Assembly: GCF_002287075.1 (NCBI RefSeq)
Contig: NZ_NSKE01000009.1
Span: 83,312 to 147,311 of the forward strand
Direction of reading: 5' to 3'
Origin: Fodinibius salipaludis
GTDB lineage: Bacteria; Bacteroidota; Rhodothermia; Balneolales; Balneolaceae
Length of the DNA stretch: 64,000 nt
Shown here one piece after another: positions 17,930 to 26,528 of the stretch. The stretch's first letter is position 1. Each line of letters begins with the position of its first letter. The notes under the pieces are model-generated. The model searched no databases. It was not told the DNA's origin and was given only the letters and a program-made list of their open reading frames with translations. Made by a program: the position numbers and the translations under genes.

Positions 17930-18458
17930 TCCCAATATTGACACGTCTATACTGGCGAAGACTTTTCTCCTTGCAGTTATCCTATTTTTAGTAAATGGTA
18001 TAGCTTCTCAAGCACAATTTATTGATCTCCAGCTGAATATTGATTCGAAAATAACTGCTCGAACCGAACAACCCCTTGAATTTGGTACATTGATGACCAA
18101 CAGTGGTCGACGCATGATTGAGCTGGGCAGTCCCAATATGGGTATTTTCAGTATTACAGCGCTCGAAAATCAGATGCTTCTGGTAACGCTGGATAAACCT
18201 ACTGAGCTTCGACATATGAATCCCTCCATAGATGATGTTATTCCGCTGGAACTGTTTTCAAGATACGCCTATTCGGCTCGAAATTATGAAACCTCTTATC
18301 CCCTGTCGGGTACGGTCAGCAGTATCAAGATAGAACCAAATTCGGACCCTGGGCCATGGAATTCCATCTATATTTTTATGCATGGCTCAGTGGATGTTGG
18401 TAATGTCCGGGATGGTACCTATGCCAACGAAATTGTGCTCAGTGTGGTATATCTTTAG
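17922..18458 (+). CDS. Secreted fibre-subunit-like protein (DUF4402-like), 3
   Basis: 178 residues. The ATG at 17922 overlaps the previous gene's end (ATGATTAA). Leader ILAKTFLLAVILFLVNGIASQAQ, then IDLQLNIDSKITA, LEFGTLM, RRMIELGSPNMGIFSITAL, IYIFMHGSVDVG and the C-terminal YANEIVLSVVYL. The MIELGSPN segment parallels MIAIGNPN of subunit 1, showing common descent. Another ATG at 17886 is in frame but would place 12 residues before the leader. Confidence 0.65.
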   Translation: MINPNIDTSILAKTFLLAVILFLVNGIASQAQFIDLQLNIDSKITARTEQPLEFGTLMTNSGRRMIELGSPNMGIFSITALENQMLLVTLDKPTELRHMNPSIDDVIPLELFSRYAYSARNYETSYPLSGTVSSIKIEPNSDPGPWNSIYIFMHGSVDVGNVRDGTYANEIVLSVVYL

Positions 18459-19074
18459 CTCCTGTCATGTCGATTCTATCGAACCTACTACTCTAAAACT
18501 TCGATGGGTAACCGTGCTATAGTAAATCTCTCTAAGGCAAATTAGGTCTCTCCCCTTCCTCCTACAAACTCAGGTTGCGACGACAATTTATATAACGCTA
18601 AACAGATTGTCATTCCGAGCGGGTCGTAATCTATCCTGCTCCATCTATCAATATTAGATTATGGTAGATCTCCCCACTACACTCGGAAAAACTTCAGCCA
18701 AGATCACATATAAGAAAGCTTTGGTATTCAGGTGGGACATTCATGCCACTTGCTTCTACATTCTCTTTTCTAACTCCTCCCATTTAACAGTCATATTAAT
18801 GATTTATAATTTGTGAAATAATGGCTACCTGTTAGTTTAGTAGCGGAAAATACAGATTCCAAAAACGGCTTATATGCTATGTATTCCTCGTTTTATACCA
18901 GCTATAGCAGCAGTTATCTGCAACGGTTTTAGGAATCAAATGTTAAGGAGCATTAATGCAGATTAAAAGGTTCTTAATTAATAGAACTTAATTTTAAGGC
19001 TCTCAGAAACTCCTTAAGTTTTAGCTGAAGAAAAAAAATTAAACGGTTATTACTCGCAACAAAAAATAAATATC
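18459..19074 (+). other. Long non-coding leader region of the DUF4402 major-subunit candidate
   Basis: 616 bp without a credible gene. It contains a nested stem-loop repeat (18609-18689). The last 100 bp before the gene at 19075 are AT-rich and probably carry its promoter, but I cannot point to convincing -33/-7 boxes. Confidence 0.5.
18609..18689. repeat. Nested inverted repeat in the intergenic region
   Basis: TTCCGAG (18613-18619) pairs with CTCGGAA (18682-18688). Inside it TAATCTA (18627-18633) pairs with TAGATTA (18655-18661). The flanking text TGTCATTCCGAGCGGG resembles dispersed intergenic hairpin repeats that I recall from Bacteroidota-type genomes. Only one copy is present here. Confidence 0.45.
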
Positions 19075-19659
19075 ATGAAACGGTCAATATCTCTACTCAC
19101 GGTTTTAGCTTTCGTTTTGGCATTCAGCGGAAGTGTTTATGCACAGAATGATGTGGTAAATACGTATGCTAATGTAATTCAGGATGTAAGTTACGCAACA
19201 CAAACAGATCTCAACTTTGGAGATTTTGAAACATCTTTCACTTCAGGATCTGCGACCATTGATCCGCTTAATGCTTCTAACGATAGTGGGGTAAACGGTT
19301 CAAGAGGAGCAACAGATGGTTATAGTGCTGGTAAGGTTTTTATTTCTGGTGCAAGTGATCAATCTGTTACCGTAGATTTAAACACATCAACTATACAATT
19401 AACCCCACAGTCAGGTGGCTCGAGTGATTATTTTACGCTCAATCCAATCGCCATGTCACATACTACAGGGCAAAATAGTTCTAACTCTGGTGGTAATAAC
19501 TTGCCAGACGGTGGACAAGTTGACCTTGACAGTAGTGGTGATGCAACCGTTTGGATTGGTGGCGATTTGACCCCAACTGATGATGATGGAAGTGGCATGA
19601 CTCCTGATTCATATGCCAATGAATCGGACCTTACCTTGACAATTAACTATACGTTTTAA
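19075..19659 (+). CDS. DUF4402-type secreted protein, candidate major fibre subunit
   Basis: 194 residues. Signal peptide MKRSISLLTVLAFVLAFSGSVYAQ, then VNTYANVIQDVSYATQTDLNFGDFE, GYSAGKVFISGASDQSVTVDL, ATVWIGGDLTP and the C-terminal YANESDLTLTINYTF. The order (LNFGDFE, G-K-V-I/F-I-G, W-I-G-G, terminal strand) is that of DUF4402. It stands alone after a long leader and is followed by a strong terminator (19691-19730), then by chaperone and usher genes. This is the layout expected of a highly expressed major pilin. Ser/Gly/Asp/Thr-rich with no cysteine seen in the mature part. Confidence 0.78.
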   Translation: MKRSISLLTVLAFVLAFSGSVYAQNDVVNTYANVIQDVSYATQTDLNFGDFETSFTSGSATIDPLNASNDSGVNGSRGATDGYSAGKVFISGASDQSVTVDLNTSTIQLTPQSGGSSDYFTLNPIAMSHTTGQNSSNSGGNNLPDGGQVDLDSSGDATVWIGGDLTPTDDDGSGMTPDSYANESDLTLTINYTF

Positions 19660-19690
19660 TCATCACAGTATAGTAGTCTTTGAGAATATA

Positions 19691-19730
19691 AAGCTTCAGA
19701 GCCTTGAAATATGCTCTGAAGCTTTTTTTA
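19691..19730 (+). terminator. Terminator or attenuator after the subunit gene
   Basis: AAGCTTCAGAGC (19691-19702), a 10-nt loop, GCTCTGAAGCTT (19713-19724), then TTTTTTA. A 12-bp perfect stem. Lying between the subunit gene and the chaperone-usher pair, it may let only a fraction of transcripts continue and so set subunit above assembly machinery; this is inference. Confidence 0.88.
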
Positions 19731-19787
19731 TACAAACGAACTTTCTATATATTGTAGCTATCTTATCGGGATCAAATATTATCTATC

Positions 19788-20636
19788 ATGACATTATTAG
19801 CATCTACCGACATAAAAAAAGCTGCAATATTTTTTTGTCTTTGTTTTAGTTTCCTTTTAGTAAGTCAATCTTTTGCCCAGGTTAGCATCGCTCCAACTTC
19901 TTTATTTTTTGACCACCAAAACAGGTTTGGATCGCTAACAATAAGTAACGGTGGAGATCAAGCACAGGAGATCTCAATAAGTACGGAATTTGGCTACCCA
20001 ACCACACGAGATGGTAACCTTATGATCGTTAATGATTCTGTTTTGGCTGAAACAAAATCTATCGCCGACTGGGTTAAAATATTTCCTCAGAATTTTACTA
20101 TTCAGCCCAACCAGCGTCAGACCGTTCGATTTGTGACCCGCCCTCCTAATAATCTGGATCCTGGAGGTTATTGGTCCCGTGTTAAAATTCAATCCAACCC
20201 TGTATCTCCGCCAATAGAATCCGTGGAAGAAAATCAGGTGGGAGCACAAATTAATTTGGTCGTCAACCAAGTTATCGCTGCTCACTATCGCACGCAAAAG
20301 GCTAAAACAGGTGTTCAGGTTTCTTCAGTCGATTTTACGAAGGCAGATAACACCGGTCAAATTGAAGTTACAATGGAACAAACCGGTAATGCTCCTTTTG
20401 TGGGATCACTCAACGTGCGGGTTTCTAATGAGAATGGCGATACGGTTTATGAAAATACTACAACCAATTCGGTTTATACCTCTATCACACGAAATTTCTC
20501 CATAGATCTTTCGGATCTCGACCCAGGCCAATATACTATCTCTGGTGAGATTACCTCTCAACGGCGTGATATTAGTCAAGATGACCTCCTGCAAATTCAA
20601 CCTGTATCATTCGAAAAGCAAATTACGATTGAGTGA
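19788..20636 (+). CDS. PapD-like periplasmic fimbrial chaperone
   Basis: 282 residues. Signal peptide ending QSFAQ (about 31), then VSIAPTSLFFDHQNRFGSLTISNGG, WVKIFPQNFTIQPNQRQTVRFVTRPP and DPGGYWSRVKIQSNP. These are the F1, A1 and G1-strand regions of the first Ig domain of PapD/FimC-type chaperones, which hold unfolded subunits by donating a strand. A second Ig-like domain follows (about 170-282). The usher gene begins inside its stop codon (GTGA, 20633-20636). It should fold and deliver the small secreted subunits encoded on both sides. Confidence 0.8.
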   Translation: MTLLASTDIKKAAIFFCLCFSFLLVSQSFAQVSIAPTSLFFDHQNRFGSLTISNGGDQAQEISISTEFGYPTTRDGNLMIVNDSVLAETKSIADWVKIFPQNFTIQPNQRQTVRFVTRPPNNLDPGGYWSRVKIQSNPVSPPIESVEENQVGAQINLVVNQVIAAHYRTQKAKTGVQVSSVDFTKADNTGQIEVTMEQTGNAPFVGSLNVRVSNENGDTVYENTTTNSVYTSITRNFSIDLSDLDPGQYTISGEITSQRRDISQDDLLQIQPVSFEKQITIE

Positions 20637-23600
20637 GCAAACAATGGCTATCGTTTAAAACACTTACCATTTCGGCGACAGTTTGGCTCCTGCTTGCCCT
20701 TGCACACGTAGCTCAGGCTCAACAAAACGGGAATGGTAACGGCACCGAAGTTTATCTTACTTTTCAATACCAAGGGGTTGTCAGTAATTATGTTACCGCC
20801 TATTACAAAGATGATCAGTTTTATCTACCTGTCAGCGAGCTGTTTTCTCTTCTCGAAATAAATCACACCGTAGACCAGGGAAATCTCACTATTTCGGGAG
20901 TATATCTCGGTGAAACCCAATATCAGATTAATTTTAACAATCAGATTGCCGAAGCCGGCGATACGGAGCTTCAGCTGCAAGCCGATGACTTCCTCATAAA
21001 GGAGATAGACTATTTTCTGAGGCCTGAAACTTTTGAACAACTCTTTGGCCTTACTTTTTCCACAAATTTCAATAGCCTTACCCTCGACTTGGATACCCCG
21101 GATAAAATGCCGGTAGTGGCCGCCTACGAACGCGAGCAGGAGCGTAAACAACTGGACCGGGAAGAGCCGTTGTTCGATCGTAGCTACTATCCACTACAAT
21201 ACGATCGCAACTATCAAACGCTTAACGGGGCATTCCTCGACTACAACCTATCAGCCATTTATTCAAACAATTCACAGTTGTTTACGTTCAGCAACAGCCT
21301 TGGCGCTGAGGTGCTGGCCGGTGATGTACAGGGAAATATTTTTGGAGCTTTTTCAAATGAACAAAGCCAATTTACGACTCAGGGTCTCCGTTGGCGCTAT
21401 GTTCAGCGTGACAATGACTATTTTAGCAGTATTATTGCCGGACAAACCAACTCCGAAGGTATAAGTAGCAGAGCTATTACCGGCGTCAAAATATCTAACA
21501 AGCCCATTGAACCGCGCCGTCTTTTTGATCGTTACCCCATTGAGGGCAATGTACCGGCACAATCCGAAGTGGAGCTATATCTTAATAACCGCTTGGTCGA
21601 TTTTCAAGAAGCTGATGAGTCCGGCAACTATCGGTTTTTGGTTCCCCTAACCTATGGCAGCACTGATTACTCCGTTCAGGCATACACCCCTTCAGGCCAA
21701 ACCATGCAGCGCAGTTCTCGTATTCAAGTCCCCTTTGATTATCTTCCTCCGGGAGAAATGGACTACAGCATTAGCGCAGGCCGACTGGAGAACCCCATCC
21801 TTGGATCGAGAGAGCGCGGTTATTTGGGTGAAGCAAGCCTTTCGGCGGGTATCGCTGACTGGCTTACAGCTACCGGATCTACAGAATACCTCACCGACTA
21901 CCACAGTTCACTGCCTTCTTTTACCAGTACGCTAAACGCACGTCTATTTTCAAAATACCTTGTGAGTGCCAGTGCCAATACTGAAAATTTTTATCGTTTT
22001 TCTTCAAGCGTAGTATACGGTAGCGGGGCCAGCTGGAATCTGTCATATGATTACAACCCCGGGGATAGTCAACTTTATAACACGGGGGGGAGCGACCACC
22101 TGGGAAGAGTATCTTTATTTACTCCTTTCCAAATTGGAGAACTTCCACTTAATATTCGATGGTCTTCTACATATCAAACAAGAGGCAATACTGATCTTAT
22201 TCGCTATCGTGCCGACTTGAGCTCGAGGCTGGGACGTCTTAATATACGATTTGGATATCAGGATCAGCAATCCGGAGATATACGTTGGCAAACAACATCA
22301 TCATCAAGAATTACCAACTCCTATACATACTCACTGGGTCGCTATAATGATGTTCCCGCACTGCTTCGCGGCATGTTTATTCGTGGGCAACTTTCCTACT
22401 TGCCGGGACTACAAGAACTGGAAGAAATGGAGTTCCAACTTTCCCGTGATCTATTCGAAACAGGACGGCTGCAGTTAACCTATGGACGTAACTTTTTAGG
22501 TAGATTCAATTCGCTAAGTCTAAATGTAACCATCGACTTCAATAAAGTTCGGAGTAATACCTCCGCTCGAACTACCGGTTCAGAATTAACCGTCAATCAG
22601 AGCCTGCGCGGATCAATTGGGTACGATTCTTATGGTGATCGATTGTTGTTGAATAATAGACAGCAGGTGGGTCAAGCGGGGGCAGCAGTTCGCTTGTTTG
22701 TAGACAATAATAATGATGGAGAATATCAAGACAGCACTGATGAGGCTATTACAGATCCCGCCGTACGCATGAATCGGGCCGGTGGTCAAACTTATATTAA
22801 CAATGGTATTAATTATGTTTCACAGCTACTTCCCTATTATAGGTACGATCTTGAAATCAATAAAGGGGCTTTAAGTAACCCACTCTTAGTCCCTGATGTT
22901 GAAAACTTTTCGATCATTACCGATCCAAATCAATATAAAACAATCGAGATACCTTTTTATTTATCAGGAGTCATATCCGGACGAGTAGACCGTAAAAGAG
23001 AGGGAGAACTCGAGGGACTGAGCGGAGTTCGTTTGTACTTGGAATCCAATTATGATGAGGGGTCTAAACGGGAAGCCTTTAGTAAAGAGATGCGTACTTT
23101 TTCCGATGGATCGTTCTATACCTATGAAGTACCGCCTGGAAAATATCATTTGTTTATCGATCCCAATCAATTAGACTTCTTACAATCTGAGGCCGAGCCC
23201 GACACCATGAATATAGAGGTAGAATCACTTGCTGAAGGGGATTTTATAGAAGGTTTGAGTTTTATTGTAACACCACAAAAAGATACTACAGATTTAGACA
23301 AACAGGAAAAAGTATCGGCAAATACAACCAAAACACAGCAAACAACAGTAGAAAAATCTGAGCAAGATTCATATTACAAAATTCAGCTTGCCAGCTTTAA
23401 AACCCAGCAAAAGGCTAAACAAATTGCTTTAGAAGCATCAAAGAATCTGGGCGGTTCTTTTACAGTGGTATTTAACACTAATACCAATTTATATGGAATC
23501 CGTAGTGTGCCCCTTACTAACCGTAAACAAGCAGTTGAAACCATTATTTCTTACCATAACAGTCAATACAAACAAGCCGCACTTGTTGTTCTTACAAACG

Positions 23601-24346
23601 GAGATAAAAAACCTTCAACCGTTCAAGGTAAGTTTATCCAAATTGGTGCCTTTAGCACTAAAGAACGGGCTGAACTATTTGCTAACAAATCAGCAAAAAG
23701 ATTAGATCAGGAAACAGCCATTACCTACAATAAAAAATCTGGGCTCTATAAAGTTTATATCAGTAAAAGATTTGGCTCTGAGCAAGAACGGAAAAATATT
23801 TTAGCAAGTATTCGTAACCAGTATTCCTTTGATGATGCCTTCATCAATAAAGATCAAGATATTCAAATTGGCGCATTCAGTAATCCAAACTCTGCTCAAA
23901 CTTTTGCTGATCAGGCTCAGGCTACCCTCAACAGAAAAATAGCTGTAACCTATGATTCTAAGACACAGCTCCACGAAGTCTATATTGATCAATTAACATC
24001 TTCATTAAGTTCATTAAGATCACAGCTGGCCGCAATCCGGAAAACCTCTCCCCCCTTTGATGACGCCTTTATAAACGTTTTCAATGACACGCTTAAATCA
24101 GGTGGGAGACCCATGGAATTCACATACCAGGTTGAAATTGAAGGAGTCACCGAAGATTCTGAACATGCATTTATCTCATCTATTACTGATGGGAATAACG
24201 ATACAAATTTATCATATCCAGAAAAAGATAGGGTCCGGTTTAAGAAGGTAAGCTCGTGGACAGAGGCCCAGCAATTGCAACAAAAACTTTCCAAGATCTC
24301 AACCACAGGACATCCCATAGTTATTCTCATTGAAAAATCAGAATAG
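20633..24346 (+). CDS. FimD/PapC-like outer-membrane usher fused to three SPOR domains
   Basis: 1237 residues, start GTG. Order of domains: signal peptide (to about 30); N-terminal beta domain with EVYLTFQYQGVVSNYVTAYY; a beta-barrel with an inserted plug/Ig segment about 305-370 (PIEGNVPAQSEVELYLNNRLV, SVQAYTPSGQ, LPPGEMDYSISAGR), as in ushers; a carboxypeptidase-regulatory-like module (about 780-880, GVISGRVDR ... YEVPPGKYHLFIDP). Then come three SPOR repeats at about 913-985 (YYKIQLASFKTQQKAK), 998-1072 (FIQIGAFSTKERAE) and 1075-1145 (DIQIGAFSNPNSAQTF), plus a degenerate fourth at the end. SPOR domains bind denuded glycan strands. An usher carrying them is, to my knowledge, not described. 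It would be an export pore for the subunits, tethered to the cell wall. Confidence 0.75.
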   Translation: MSKQWLSFKTLTISATVWLLLALAHVAQAQQNGNGNGTEVYLTFQYQGVVSNYVTAYYKDDQFYLPVSELFSLLEINHTVDQGNLTISGVYLGETQYQINFNNQIAEAGDTELQLQADDFLIKEIDYFLRPETFEQLFGLTFSTNFNSLTLDLDTPDKMPVVAAYEREQERKQLDREEPLFDRSYYPLQYDRNYQTLNGAFLDYNLSAIYSNNSQLFTFSNSLGAEVLAGDVQGNIFGAFSNEQSQFTTQGLRWRYVQRDNDYFSSIIAGQTNSEGISSRAITGVKISNKPIEPRRLFDRYPIEGNVPAQSEVELYLNNRLVDFQEADESGNYRFLVPLTYGSTDYSVQAYTPSGQTMQRSSRIQVPFDYLPPGEMDYSISAGRLENPILGSRERGYLGEASLSAGIADWLTATGSTEYLTDYHSSLPSFTSTLNARLFSKYLVSASANTENFYRFSSSVVYGSGASWNLSYDYNPGDSQLYNTGGSDHLGRVSLFTPFQIGELPLNIRWSSTYQTRGNTDLIRYRADLSSRLGRLNIRFGYQDQQSGDIRWQTTSSSRITNSYTYSLGRYNDVPALLRGMFIRGQLSYLPGLQELEEMEFQLSRDLFETGRLQLTYGRNFLGRFNSLSLNVTIDFNKVRSNTSARTTGSELTVNQSLRGSIGYDSYGDRLLLNNRQQVGQAGAAVRLFVDNNNDGEYQDSTDEAITDPAVRMNRAGGQTYINNGINYVSQLLPYYRYDLEINKGALSNPLLVPDVENFSIITDPNQYKTIEIPFYLSGVISGRVDRKREGELEGLSGVRLYLESNYDEGSKREAFSKEMRTFSDGSFYTYEVPPGKYHLFIDPNQLDFLQSEAEPDTMNIEVESLAEGDFIEGLSFIVTPQKDTTDLDKQEKVSANTTKTQQTTVEKSEQDSYYKIQLASFKTQQKAKQIALEASKNLGGSFTVVFNTNTNLYGIRSVPLTNRKQAVETIISYHNSQYKQAALVVLTNGDKKPSTVQGKFIQIGAFSTKERAELFANKSAKRLDQETAITYNKKSGLYKVYISKRFGSEQERKNILASIRNQYSFDDAFINKDQDIQIGAFSNPNSAQTFADQAQATLNRKIAVTYDSKTQLHEVYIDQLTSSLSSLRSQLAAIRKTSPPFDDAFINVFNDTLKSGGRPMEFTYQVEIEGVTEDSEHAFISSITDGNNDTNLSYPEKDRVRFKKVSSWTEAQQLQQKLSKISTTGHPIVILIEKSE

Positions 24347-24428
24347 GCATTTAATTCTGATTAACGCAGTACATAGCATAAAAACACACTTATCCCTCTT
24401 TGATATAAGATATTTGTATCTAATACTG

Positions 24429-24830
24429 TTAGAAGTATGCAATAGAAGTTGTAAGCTCCCCCTGATACATACTGCTTAGCAGCTGCCCTTCCGATTGACC
24501 TTTAAAATGAATACCATTAGTTCCCTGCTCTTGTCTTCTATTACTTTCGATATTCATTATTATCTGGTTGCCATTCTGATCGGTCAATATAATTTTATTA
24601 GCACTATTTATTAACACATTTCCTTCATTGATGCCTTTAAAATTTAATGATCCTAAATCAGACTTCTTATTCTGAGATAACAAAATAAGCTCTGGCATTT
24701 CAACATCAATGGTTGAACCACTGACAACCGTTACGCTCACACGCATCGTGGCTTGGGCTCCTTGTCCAACTGAGGAATAGGAAAAAAGCCCCATTAAAAG
24801 AATTATCAATATGTAAAATTTCTTGGTCAC
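24429..24830 (-). CDS. Secreted fibre-subunit-like protein (DUF4402-like), convergent with the usher
   Basis: 133 residues, start GTG. Signal peptide YILIILLMGLFSYSSVGQ, then ATMRVSVTVVSGSTIDVEMP, a short beta domain and the C-terminal YQGELTTSIAYF. That last block matches the C-termini of the four other small secreted proteins upstream, so it is a further paralogue, the smallest of the set. It faces the usher gene with an 82-bp gap and has its own upstream region with a 24-bp perfect palindrome (24864-24887). Confidence 0.65.
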   Translation of the reverse strand: MTKKFYILIILLMGLFSYSSVGQGAQATMRVSVTVVSGSTIDVEMPELILLSQNKKSDLGSLNFKGINEGNVLINSANKIILTDQNGNQIIMNIESNRRQEQGTNGIHFKGQSEGQLLSSMYQGELTTSIAYF

Positions 24831-25091
24831 AGTGTTCTCTTTCCTTGATTGAACCTATGACCATAATATTAAAATATTTTAATATTAATAAATTCTAATA
24901 TTTACTGGGCTATTCTAATCTTTAAAAGTCGCTTCAATATGTCTTTAATGGGGTTTTACAAAAATTAGAATTTCGGTTCAGTTATTCTATTCATGAAAAG
25001 GACAGCTAAAATCGGAAAATTATTCCACATATCAGACAGAGCAGACAATATATCTGATATTTTTACACCGATATCTAACCCATAGAAAGGA
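24831..25091. other. Non-coding region with promoter of the small subunit gene
   Basis: AT-rich. It holds the palindrome at 24864-24887 and nothing else recognisable. The terminator of the pdh genes marks its right end. Confidence 0.5.
24864..24887. promoter_or_regulatory. Perfect 24-bp AT-only palindrome, possible operator
   Basis: The sequence from 24864 to 24887 equals its own reverse complement (centre AAAATATTTT). It ends 33 nt before the start codon of the minus-strand small subunit gene. Position and length suggest a regulator site or a strong cruciform; its pure AT make-up makes chance more likely than for a mixed sequence. Confidence 0.4.
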
Positions 25092-25124
25092 ATAAAAAAG
25101 CCCTGAATCTTTAATTCAGGGCTT
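25092..25124 (-). terminator. Terminator of the pdhABC transcript
   Basis: On the minus strand AAGCCCTGAAT, a 5-nt loop, ATTCAGGGCTT, then a T-run. 11-bp perfect stem 28 nt past the E2 gene stop. Confidence 0.9.
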
Positions 25125-25152
25125 CAAAAATAGTTTTGTTAAGAGGTAACTC

Positions 25153-26427
25153 TTAAAGCACCAATCCCAATGGATTCTCAAGCATACTCTTGAGTGTATT
25201 CAAGAACTTCGCGGCAACTACACCATCCACAATGCGATGATCACTGGACAGTGTAACCTTCATCCGCTTGCCGGGTACTACCTCGCCATCCTCAACAACG
25301 GGTTCTTCACGGATAGCTCCAACGGCAAGAATACAGGCGTTCGGCGGATTGATAATAGCAGTAAACTCTTCAATACCAAACATCCCCAAATTACTGACTG
25401 TAAACGTACTGCCCTCCATCTCTTCAGGCTGTAAGTCACGATTCTGCGCCTTTTCAATCAGCACTTTGCTTTCGGCCGCAATCTGCTGCAGCCCTTTCTG
25501 ATCAGTATTATCAATAACCGGAGTAAGCAATCCTTCATCAATGCCCACGGCAACAGCAACATTGACATCACCGTGTTCTACTATCTTATCACCGTGCCAA
25601 GAGCTATTAACTTGCGGATGCTGTCGCAGCGCGGCCGCACATGCTTTTACAACAATATCGTTAAAACTGATCTTGCTTTCGCTGATCTCGTTAAGCTTCT
25701 TACGCGCATCCCAAACCGCACTCATATCAATATCGATAGTCTCATAGAAATGCGGACTGCTGAACTTACTTTCCGAAAGTCGTCGAGCAATAGTCTTGCG
25801 CATCTGTGATACGCGATGCTCTTTGTCTTCTCGCGATACTGTCGCTGCAGGGGATGCAGCAGTAGGTGCTTTCGATGGCTCGTAGCTTTCAATATCTCGT
25901 TTGATAATTCGTCCATGCGGGCCACTGCCATCTACATTCGCAAGGTTGATGCCCTGCTCCTTGGCCATATTACGCGCCAACGGAGAAGCTTTAATACGGC
26001 CGTCATCAGGTTGACCGTTTCCCTTCTCATCGAGATCACCAAATACAGGATCATAACTTTCCTGTTCTTCATCCTGCCCACTTGCTTCATCAACTTCTTT
26101 CTCCTTTTCATCAGTCTCCTCTTTATCAGAAGAATCCTCAGAACCGCCTGAAGATTGGGCTTCTTCCAGGATATCACTGATATCTTCTCCTTCTTCACCA
26201 ATTACGGCAATCAATCCGCCGAGCGGTACTGCATCACCTTCATTGACAAGAATTTTAAGAATCGTCCCGGCATCAAACACCTCAACCTCCATCGTTGCCT
26301 TGTCGGTTTCCACCTCGGCAATAACATCACCGGATTCTACAGTATCTCCTTCTTCAACATTCCACGCAGCGATAACGCCTTCTTCCATCGTATCGCTTAG
26401 CTTGGGCATTTCAACCTTAACTGCCAT
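25153..26427 (-). CDS. pdhC: Pyruvate dehydrogenase complex E2, dihydrolipoamide acetyltransferase
   Basis: 424 residues. Transfers the acetyl group from lipoamide to CoA. One lipoyl domain (1-78) with the lipoylated Lys43 in VETDKATMEVEVF, a long acidic linker rich in Glu/Asp/Ser (about 85-135), the peripheral subunit-binding domain KASPLARNMAKEQGINLANV, and the catalytic domain with FTVSNLGMFGIEEFTAIINPP and the active-site SDHRIVDG. Last gene of an E1alpha-E1beta-E2 cluster. No E3 gene is in the window. Confidence 0.95.
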   Translation of the reverse strand: MAVKVEMPKLSDTMEEGVIAAWNVEEGDTVESGDVIAEVETDKATMEVEVFDAGTILKILVNEGDAVPLGGLIAVIGEEGEDISDILEEAQSSGGSEDSSDKEETDEKEKEVDEASGQDEEQESYDPVFGDLDEKGNGQPDDGRIKASPLARNMAKEQGINLANVDGSGPHGRIIKRDIESYEPSKAPTAASPAATVSREDKEHRVSQMRKTIARRLSESKFSSPHFYETIDIDMSAVWDARKKLNEISESKISFNDIVVKACAAALRQHPQVNSSWHGDKIVEHGDVNVAVAVGIDEGLLTPVIDNTDQKGLQQIAAESKVLIEKAQNRDLQPEEMEGSTFTVSNLGMFGIEEFTAIINPPNACILAVGAIREEPVVEDGEVVPGKRMKVTLSSDHRIVDGVVAAKFLNTLKSMLENPLGLVL

Positions 26428-26528
26428 AGTAGTTAAATTTAAATCGTTTACTGATTGTAATTTTATTCAACAAAACAAATTTGAAAATTAGTGTCATCCT
26501 GAATTTAACTCAGAAAAACACTCGGAAA

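Noticed and set aside
24336..24362. Hairpin AATCAGAAT/ATTCTGATT over the usher stop codon as a terminator.
   Set aside because: No T-run follows and the loop is long; could be chance.
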